A DNA stretch of 64,000 bases from Hyperoodon ampullatus. Its lineage: Eukaryota; Chordata; Mammalia; Artiodactyla; Ziphiidae. The translations under genes were made by a program, and so were the position numbers. This document shows positions 56,959-64,000 of this stretch, piece by piece. The stretch is taken from the NCBI GenBank assembly GCA_949752795.1, contig OX457062.1:90943777-91007776 (forward strand). The letters run 5' to 3'. The notes beneath the pieces were generated by a model that worked only from the letters and a program-made list of their open reading frames with translations, did no database searches and was not told where the DNA came from. Every line of letters starts with the position of its first letter. Positions within the stretch are counted from its first letter, which is position 1.

Positions 56959-59900
56959 GTGAGGAGGGGGAGTCCTGATCTGTGTGATGTGGAGGGGGTC
57001 TATTTGCTGGAAGGATGGCTTTAGGGGTAGGGCTCACATAAATTACCCCATAAATTGAATTGGCTCTGCCCTTGGGTTGTACCTAGATCCATAAGCTCCA
57101 TGGGACAGAGGAGTGTGTGTGTGTTTGTGTGTGTATGAGTGTGACTTCCTGGTTCTTGAAACACCTGCCTAGGGACCATCTTTGGGGCCTCAGCACGCAA
57201 AGGTGATATGGCTTTGGTTTTCCCTTTGGATGTTGAACCTCCATTTCCTGGGGAGGAGAATTCTGTGACTTCCTCAGAGGTTCTCAGCCCCTCAGTGACA
57301 GATCCCCCTTTCAGGACAACAGACAGGGAAGCACACAGCAAGGCAAGCCGCAGGTGGGGTAGGCGAAGATGGGAAGGATGGGACCTCAGAGCCCTGGTGA
57401 CAGGCAGGGTGGAGGGAAACGAGAAAGCAGGGCAGTATCTCAATGTCCCCCCTTGTCCTGGCGAGGATAACCTCAGCTCCTCCTCGCACACCCCAGAGGG
57501 ACTGGACTTTCCCCTCCTCGTCTGGGTCCCTCTGGGAGTTTTCCTGTTGGCAGCTTCTCCTAACATAAGCCCTGATGACAACCAAGACTTTCCTCCTGAC
57601 TCCATGGTGACTGGAAGTTGGAATTATTCCCAGGTGACTGTCCATGTTCACGGCCAGGAAGTCCTGTCCGAGGAGACAGTGCATCCAGGAGCAGAGCCCG
57701 AGTCACCTAGTGAGCTTCAGGATCCTGCACAGAACTTGACCCCCGAGGAGTCCCATGAGGAGACCACACAGAGCCCAGATCTGGGGGCACCAGAAGAGCA
57801 GAGCCTGTGCCAGGAGTTGGAGTTCCAGCCCCTGCAGGAGAGCGGTGGGAGCCTCAGCAGGAAGGGGGGATCGTGGCAGAGTGAGGGGAGGGGGATATTG
57901 CTCCCATACCGAGGAGGCTGGCTAGATCATAAGGGGAGGAAACCACAGAGCACAGGGTGTTGAGACAGTACTAGCTAGAGCACCCGTAAGCAGGGCTACC
58001 TTGGATAGCACTTTTGTTGGTTATTCTCCTGGCATTCCCGTAGTGTTACAGGTGGTGGCGTTGGGATGACTCAAGCCGCCCTTAGGCCTGTGTCTTGACT
58101 CCCACCTTCCCACCAGAGACCATGGGGGATGCTCAGCTCTTTGCCAGTTTTAGGGCTGCCCTGTACACTGCTGATCTCTGCCTTCTTTTCTTAGAGGCTC
58201 CAGTGCCCCAGGACCCAGCCCTTCCTGAAGAGAGGAGCCCTGGAAACCCAGAGATGGTTGCCCTTCTTACTGCTCTATCACAGGTGCACCCTAGTTTCTG
58301 TCTATACCGTGGAGAATTTGAGGAACCGTTGGGCATATACACTGAACAGGTCAGACGGGACACAAGTTTCCACTCTCCTTTGCCAGTTTAAGTTCTCAGT
58401 TCTGCATGTGTCTGGAAGGGGAGGAACTGCAGCTAATGAGATCAGTTATAACATCTCAGTCGGATCTGCAGGCTCCAGAGCCTTCTGATTTGCCACCAAC
58501 CAGAGGGGCTAACAAAGTGGGATTATTTGGTAACACCCCAGTACAACTTTGAAGTTGTCAAGTGAGGGTTTGTTTTTGGTTTTAAGGAATAAACTTGATC
58601 GTCATTTGTAAGGATAACTGACTGTCCTGCAAAAACGATTTCTGATTTTGGGTGCTATCCTCTTCCAGGGACTGCATTCAGTCAGGCCATGGCATTCATG
58701 AAGACTTCACCATGGTCAAGAGCCCCACAACTAAGCTATGTGGCTGGAGAAAAAAGGAATAGAATTCATCCTTATTTTTATTTTATTATTTATTTATTTA
58801 TTTTGGCCGCGCTGCATGGCACGCGGGACCTTAGTTCCCTGACCAGGGATCGAACCCGTGCCCCCTACATTGGGAGTGTGGAGTCTTAACCACTGGACCG
58901 CCAGGGAAGTCCCCATCCTTATTTATTTATTTTTTTTAATAAATTTATTTATTTCTTTTTGGCTGCGTTGGGTCTTCGTTGCTGCATGTGGGCTTTCTCT
59001 AGTTGTGGCGAGTGGGGGCTACTCTTCCATTGCTGTGTGGGGGCTTCTCATTGCGGTGGCTTCTCTTGTTGCGGAGCACAGGCTCTAGGTGTGCGGGCTT
59101 CAGTAGTTGTGGCTCATGGGCTTCAGTAGTTGTGGCTCGCAGGCTCTAGAGTGCAGGCTTAGTAATTGTGGCACATGGGCTTAGTTGCTCTGTGGAAGGT
59201 GGGATCTTCCTGGACTAGGGCTCAAACCCGTGTCCCCTGCATTGGCAGGCAGATTCTTAACCACCGTGCCTCCAGGGAAGCCCCCCATCCTTATTTTTAG
59301 ATTGTAGTCTAGCTGAAGAAGAAAGTCCTATTTATGCTGTATAAACTATATAAGTGATGTGTGATTAGGTAAGGTCAGTTAGGGAAAACTTCCTGGAAAA
59401 GATGAATTTTTGCAGAAATGTAGGTAGCACTAAAGTGTAAAATAGGGAGTTGAATGATGACTTCTAAGACCTTTCTTGTATTTTAAACAATATCCTCAGA
59501 AAGAAGAACATAGGCTGGTGCTGAGGGAAAGTAGTGGGATTGGAGGGAGCAGGAAGCGGGCCAGTTGCAAAAGCGGAAACTTGGGAAGCAGCGACAGGAT
59601 GAAACTCAGATGTCCTGAAAGGGAACCAAGTGTCCCATTTGAGTTTCTTTGTCTCCTGGATGGATTCTGCCTGTACCAATGACCTTTATTCCAGGAACAG
59701 AATATGAGGCTCCATAAAGCATGACATTTTAGTAGAATCTTTGTGTTGTTTCAGGGATTGGTAACTTTCAAGGATGTGGCTGTATGCTTCTCCCAGGACC
59801 AGTGGAGTGATGTGGATCCAACACAGAAAGAGTTCTATGGGGAATATGTCTTGGAAGAAGACTGCGGAATTGTAGTCTCCTTGTGTAAGGAATTTCAAGT

Positions 59901-62083
59901 GTTTCTAGAGTGTCCTGAGCAGAGATCTTTTTCTTGTTGGAAATTGAGGGTGTCTTAGACCTTAGATTGTAAGTACTACACTTCTCTTATGCCGACCCCA
60001 CCAGTGACACTGAAGGACAGCCGAGGAAGATGGTGTCCTTCGAAGTTAGAGGGAAGAGAAAATGCCTAGAAAGTAGTTGGAAACCTCTAACAAGAAAACA
60101 GCTGTAATACTATAGTTTTAGTATGAGTTTAAGTTTAGTGTGAGTAGGTAAGCATACCAGTTTTCAAACAAGCAATAAAAGTTGGAGAGAATCTACTTAC
60201 TTGAATATGGGAAAAGACATTGACAGCTGTGTGTTTATTGAGTTACTGGTGAAAGGCAAGTGATAGGCAGTACTCATCAGAGGTGCTCAAGCTAAAGAGA
60301 CTGAAGGTTTGATGGGCTGACCTGCCTATGTGATTGTTCTGCAATCTGCCAAACAGAAAAGATCTGCTCTTGACATGGGGAACAGTTGAACCAATCGTGA
60401 TGTCCTGTTTTCCCTCTCTTGAGCAGCATTTCCAATCCCCAGACTAGACGAGATCTCCCACATGGAAGAAGAAGAGCCTTTGATCCCAGAGATCCCAGAG
60501 GCGCAGGAGCCTCAAGAGCCAGAAATCCTGAGTTTCACCTACACAGGTTAGGAGTGACAAAGGGAATCTGTCCCCCGAGCTGGCAGTTCCTCTGGTCAGT
60601 GTTTCTCTCGCCCTCTGGGGAACCCCTCTCACTGGTTCTTCTAACATGTCAGCCGACAGCACTGTCTCCCTCTGAAGCCAAATTCTTCTATCCTTTCCCC
60701 CTCTTCACGCCTATCATTGGTTTGAGGGATCTGTAATGCAAAATGGTGACAGACAAAAAAGGGGAAATTTTGGAATTGCAGCTATACCATTTTTTAAGCA
60801 TTCACGTAAACCCTTGATCCCCAACCTCCATATTTGTGAAAGGAGGATAATAATGTTTGTCCACACGAAGGCTGTTGACAGCGTGAGATAGCAAATAAGA
60901 AAGTGCCTGGCACACGACAGGCATTCAATTAACTGGTTATTTCCTTCTGCCCAGCCTCTACACTTAAGAAACATGGGTTTCTCTCTATATAGCCTTGCCC
61001 TCCCAAAACTGTTTAAAAATCTCTCCATTGTGCACAAGGCATCATTACCTCTATAATTTCCTCTTTTCTCCTCTCTCCCTTTCTACAGGAGATAGGAGTG
61101 AAGATGAGGAGGAGTGTCCTGAACAAGAAGATCTGAGTTTGGAGGATCTACACAGGTCTATCTTGGGAGATGCAGAAATTCACCAGACTCCAGATTGGGA
61201 ACTAGTCTTTGAAGGTGATCCAGGTAGACTTAACGAAAGAGGATTTGGCACAAATATTTCTCAAGTTAACAGTTTAACGAATCTTCAGGAAACCATGCCT
61301 GTCAACCCCCTGTTAGGGAGACATCATGACTGTACTGTATGTGGTAAAAGTTTCACTTGTAACTCCCACCTTGTTAGACACCTGAGAACTCACACAGGAG
61401 AGAAACCCTATAAATGTATGGAGTGTGGGAAAAGTTACACACGGAGCTCACATCTTGCCAGGCATCAGAAGGTCCACAAAATGAGTGCTCCTTATAAATA
61501 TCCCCTAAACCGGAAGAATCTGCATGAGACCTCCCCTCTGGTCCAGGTTGAGAGAACTCCACCTGTTGAGAAACCCTACAGGTGTGACGATTGTGGAAAA
61601 CACTTCCGCTGGACTTCAGACCTTGTCAGGCACCAGAGGACACATACGGGAGAGAAACCCTTCTTCTGTACTATTTGTGGCAAAAGCTTCAGCCAGAAAT
61701 CCGTGCTCACAACACACCAAAGAATCCACCTTGGAGGCAAACCCTACTTGTGCGGAGAGTGTGGAGAGGACTTCAGTGACCACAGGCGGTACCTGGCCCA
61801 CCGGAAGACGCACGCGGCCGAGGAGCTCTATCTGTGCAGCGAGTGTGGGCGCTGCTTCAACCACAGTGCCGCCTTTGCCAAGCACCTGAGGGGACACGCC
61901 TCCGTGAGGCCCTGCCGCTGCACCGAGTGTGGGAAGAGCTTCGGTCGGAGAGACCACCTCGTGAGGCATCAGAGAACACACACTGGTGAGAAGCCGTTCA
62001 CGTGCCCGACCTGCGGGAAGAGCTTCAGCAGAGGCTACCACTTAATCAGGCACCAGAGGACCCACTCAGGAAAGACCTCCTAG
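56557..62083 (+). CDS. ZNF202: ZNF202: SCAN-KRAB-C2H2 zinc finger transcriptional repressor
   Basis: Six coding exons join at canonical GT/AG sites: 56557-56958, 57634-57844, 58195-58283, 59755-59884, 60427-60546 and 61089-62083. The total is 1947 nt, giving 648 residues plus stop, with all phases consistent. Domains: SCAN dimerisation domain at about 45-127 ([13 protein letters not shown]...[17 protein letters not shown]), KRAB A box at about 237-277 ([15 protein letters not shown]), an acidic linker ([20 protein letters not shown]), and eight C2H2 fingers at about 397-644, all with intact Cys and His. ZNF202 is a nuclear repressor reported to bind GnT-repeat elements in genes of lipid metabolism and to recruit KAP1 through KRAB. 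The start was set at ATG 56557 because upstream in-frame codons (from GTG 56533) are not ATG. Nothing suggests decay. Confidence 0.97.
57634..57844 (+). other. ZNF202: ZNF202 exon 3: linker
   Basis: Acceptor 'ttattcccag' before 57634 and donor gtggga at 57845 (phase 1). It encodes an acidic Glu/Pro/Gln-rich linker beginning [20 protein letters not shown] longer frame, 57208-57963, reads through both flanking introns and is not the exon. Confidence 0.92.
58195..58283 (+). other. ZNF202: ZNF202 exon 4: linker
   Basis: 89 bp; acceptor 'ttcttttcttag', donor gtgcac (weaker than average). Encodes [12 protein letters not shown] through [10 protein letters not shown]. Confidence 0.9.
58778..58913 (-). 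repeat. Short CHR-type SINE in ZNF202 intron 4
   Basis: Antisense: 'ttttggccgcgctgcatggcac' to 'accgccagggaagtcc'. Flanked by catccttattt at 58767-58777 and 58914-58924. Confidence 0.93.
58925..59285 (-). repeat. Long CHR-type SINE in ZNF202 intron 4
   Basis: Antisense: 'tttggctgcgttgggtcttcg' to 'gtgcctccagggaagcc'. Flanked by catccttattt at 58914-58924 and 59286-59296, the same target as the neighbouring short SINE. Confidence 0.93.
59755..59884 (+). other. ZNF202: ZNF202 exon 5: KRAB A box
   Basis: Acceptor 'tttgtgttgtttcag', donor gtaagg. Encodes [17 protein letters not shown], then [20 protein letters not shown] recruits the KAP1 (TRIM28) corepressor. The core VTFKDVAV is present; compared with a textbook KRAB A box the later part (GEYVLEED) is atypical, as known for this gene. 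Confidence 0.93.
60427..60546 (+). other. ZNF202: ZNF202 exon 6: acidic linker
   Basis: 120 bp; acceptor 'tctcttgagcag', donor gttagg. Encodes [17 protein letters not shown] then [20 protein letters not shown], very rich in Glu and Pro. Confidence 0.92.
60800..60945 (+). repeat. MIR SINE fragment in ZNF202 intron 6
   Basis: 'gtgaaaggaggataataatg', 'gctgttgacagcgtgagat', 'agtgcctggcacacgacaggcattcaatt' match the MIR 3' half. Confidence 0.75.
61089..62083 (+). other. ZNF202: ZNF202 exon 7: eight C2H2 zinc fingers and stop
   Basis: Acceptor 'ctccctttctacag'. Encodes the C-terminal half. Fingers begin near [69 protein letters not shown] and [11 protein letters not shown] spacer of about 32 residues separates finger 2 from finger 3. 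Linkers such as TGEKPY are intact in most places but replaced by HAAEELY and HASVRPC around fingers 5-7. Stop TAG at 62081-62083. Confidence 0.95.
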
Positions 62084-62960
62084 CCCGGTCCCCACGTGCG
62101 GACACCTGCCTTCGACTCTTTCCCAGGGGTGGTCTGGGAGAAGCCATCTTGTCGGCCTGGGAAGACCTTTTCTAGGGAGTCTCCCTCACCTGCCCAGATG
62201 TGCGTTAGTAACCTCTTCCCACAACTAGATCACCCCACCCCACCCCCCCAACCCCCCGGGCAGAACCTCTCAACCTTCTTCTACACCTTGAGGAGATATT
62301 CTTCCCAAAGTTCGCCTGAATTGAGGCCTCTCCGTGACTGGAGTGCTCCTGCCTCGACCTCACAGGTGTGAAGTAGGAGAATTAGAAGACTTAAGAGGTT
62401 GTGTTTACTATATTTGCCCCCAAATAAGCTGTTAACTATCCTAAAGACGCCTAACACCCTCAAGTCTAAAGTGGCCCAGGACAAGTCCTTAGGTTTGGTA
62501 AGGGACCAGGCTTTAGGATTCTGTCCTTCCTGGGCTCAAATCTTAAAGCACACAGCCCTGAACTCAAGGCAGGAGACCTGCGTCCTGACGGCTCTGCCAC
62601 ACTTTCACAGGTTAACTGTACAACTCTCTCACTGATACACTTCTTCACCATGCACTTTCCTTTGATTCTCGGGAGAGATGCGAGTAGTGGTTGATGGGCA
62701 AAAACATCAAGGCGGCTTCATGTGGACCTTGTCAGGCTGCTCCCTTCCCCATTGTCGAAATGACACCAGGTGCCAGACACAGCTTGAAAGGGGAGCCTAG
62801 TCAGAAGCCCCTTTCCTTGTGGGGGTTTCTTCCTGTTAGAATGCTCCTGCCTAGCCCTCCTACTGTTCTGCCAGTCTCTTGGTTTTGTCCCTAGTGCTTA
62901 TTCCGCCACAAGTGAGATGTAGCATTTGGGTGCTGAGGGATTCAGTAACACCTAATTAAA
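62084..62960 (+). other. ZNF202: ZNF202 3' UTR (probable) with candidate ATTAAA
   Basis: Sequence downstream of the stop is non-repetitive at first. The best poly(A) signal candidate is attaaa at 62955-62960; there is no AATAAA before it. The true cleavage site is uncertain and may lie further on. Confidence 0.4.
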
Positions 62961-64000
62961 ACCATGTTGAAGTCATTTACATTTCCACATATATACAAGC
63001 CCACCCACCCGACCCTCTTCACATGAGTTTGTGAGGGGATTTCGAAGTGGTGTCAGCTTACAAAGGCACTGTCATGATTGTAGAATCCTGATTGATGGGA
63101 TCACTTCACTTACATGAAGAAAGCTGGAGAAGATCTGAGCTCCAATTATGGAAACTTTAAGCAAAAGCTGTTGCTGCTGGCCAAGGCCATCCAGACTGTT
63201 TTCCTGACACCCCACCCCATCTGCCCTGCCTCATTCTCTAATGTCAGGGAAACCTGGGACCCTGAAGAATTTACCAGGAGTAAAGGCTTTCATGTATTTG
63301 CGTTGTTTGCTTTTTCTTACGTGATTTCATTTTCATGTAATTAAGAACTAAGGAGTAGAATCTCATGGCCCAAGGATCTCTGTTGCCTGGTAAAGGTTCC
63401 ATGGAGGTGAGGCTGAATAATTATGAACCTCACTGCCTCTGATTGTGTGGGAGCGGCAAGGACTAGGGAGACCATCCTCCAAAAATGGAGCACGGGGTAT
63501 GGGATTAAAGCATGAAAAGGGAGACTGCCTTCTGTGCTGGTTTCTTCTGCTCTGTTTCTCGACCTATTGCATGCCAGCATTCACCAGAGGAACGTGGGTG
63601 GGATGACAAAGCCTAAGCTTAACAGCTCAACAAGGGGATTCTCATTCTGGTCAGTAATGATGTTCCAGCTGACTGGTTTGGTTTTAACTCCAGTCATCCA
63701 TTGTCCTTCTGGAAGTATGCACACATGAAATTTTAGAAAGTAACATGGGCAGCCAAGTTCCCTGGTTTCTAGGGCTTTCCATTTCACCCATTCACTCTCC
63801 AGAGCCTCAGGTTCCTGAGACTTCTAAAGATCATCCATACTCACAAAAATCTGGGAGGACATGGTAGTTTTCCATGAGGATAGAGAAGGCTTGGCATGCT
63901 TAGCAGAGCCAAAGGTGGAATTGAGGTAAGAGCTGTGTCTGGAGTTTGCTGAAGAGACTATCCTAACATGCAGACATTTCTGAGCCATTGATCTAAGGTT
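62961..64000. other. Downstream of ZNF202, nothing recognised
   Basis: No exon or clear repeat seen up to the window end. In human the next gene in this direction is SCN3B, but no part of it is recognisable here. Confidence 0.4.

Noticed and set aside
57208..57963. 251-codon open frame as a separate gene
   Set aside because: It contains ZNF202 exon 3 (57634-57844) in frame but reads through both neighbouring introns. The canonical splice sites and the protein alignment define the real exon.

Overview
The window is mammalian nuclear DNA and almost certainly cetacean or a close cetartiodactyl relative. The main evidence is at least 22 copies of a tRNA-derived SINE of the CHR type. This element has the left motif 'cttccctggtgg', an internal B-box-like 'gggttcgagccc', and the tail segment 'gcagccaaaaataaata', and the CHR family is characteristic of whales and hippos. 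The copies carry A-rich tails and clear target-site duplications. Cetartiodactyl-type L1s and eutherian-wide L2, MIR, MER5, MER2 and Tigger1 relics fill most of the remaining sequence. There are no operons, CRISPR arrays or prokaryotic features.

Two protein-coding loci are recognisable, both on the + strand. A single-exon olfactory receptor at 30449-31339 is recognised as OR6X1. ZNF202 (SCAN-KRAB-zinc finger repressor) has a CpG-island promoter and probable first exon near 43.0-43.5 kb, a 13 kb first intron, and six coding exons between 56557 and 62083. Joining the exons at canonical GT/AG sites gives an uninterrupted 648-residue protein. The two genes are neighbours in human 11q24.1, so the window matches that syntenic block read from the olfactory receptor side toward the SCN3B side.

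Layout. 1-7 kb: L2, three CHR SINEs and truncated L1s. 7.17-10.62 kb: a decayed gammaretrovirus-like ERV with a partial 5' LTR, pol pieces, a possible env tail, a polypurine tract and a 3' LTR. 10.6-16.4 kb: L1 tails, MIR, MER5 and an ERVL-like LTR. 16.5-21.8 kb: a 5.3 kb inverted L1 with ORF1/ORF2 relics, split by a SINE. 22.2-25.8 kb: an unassigned AT-rich stretch, possibly a retrocopy 3' end, then an older L1 carrying three SINEs. 25.8-30.4 kb: SINEs, LTR, MER5 and L1 tails. 30.4-31.3 kb: OR6X1. 31.3-38.8 kb: mostly unassigned sequence plus nested LTRs and a split L2. 38.8-42.3 kb: an old L1 that has received several nested insertions. 43.0-62.1 kb: ZNF202, whose introns hold a near full-length Tigger1 and several copies of one unassigned old repeat. 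62.1-64 kb: ZNF202 3' UTR and downstream DNA.

The two genes have no evident functional link. ZNF202 looks fully constrained. OR6X1 shows damage at three places, as expected for an olfactory gene in a lineage with reduced smell. I did not find a novel biological system. The most interesting items are the eroding OR6X1, two SINEs that seem to carry 3' transduced flank, an LTR with a tandem YY1-like duplication, a palindromic GTGATTTTATCAC minisatellite beside the ZNF202 CpG island, two SINEs inserted at one target, and the AT-rich block at 22.25-23.2 kb. Repeat names are from memory of consensus sequences and were not checked by database search.
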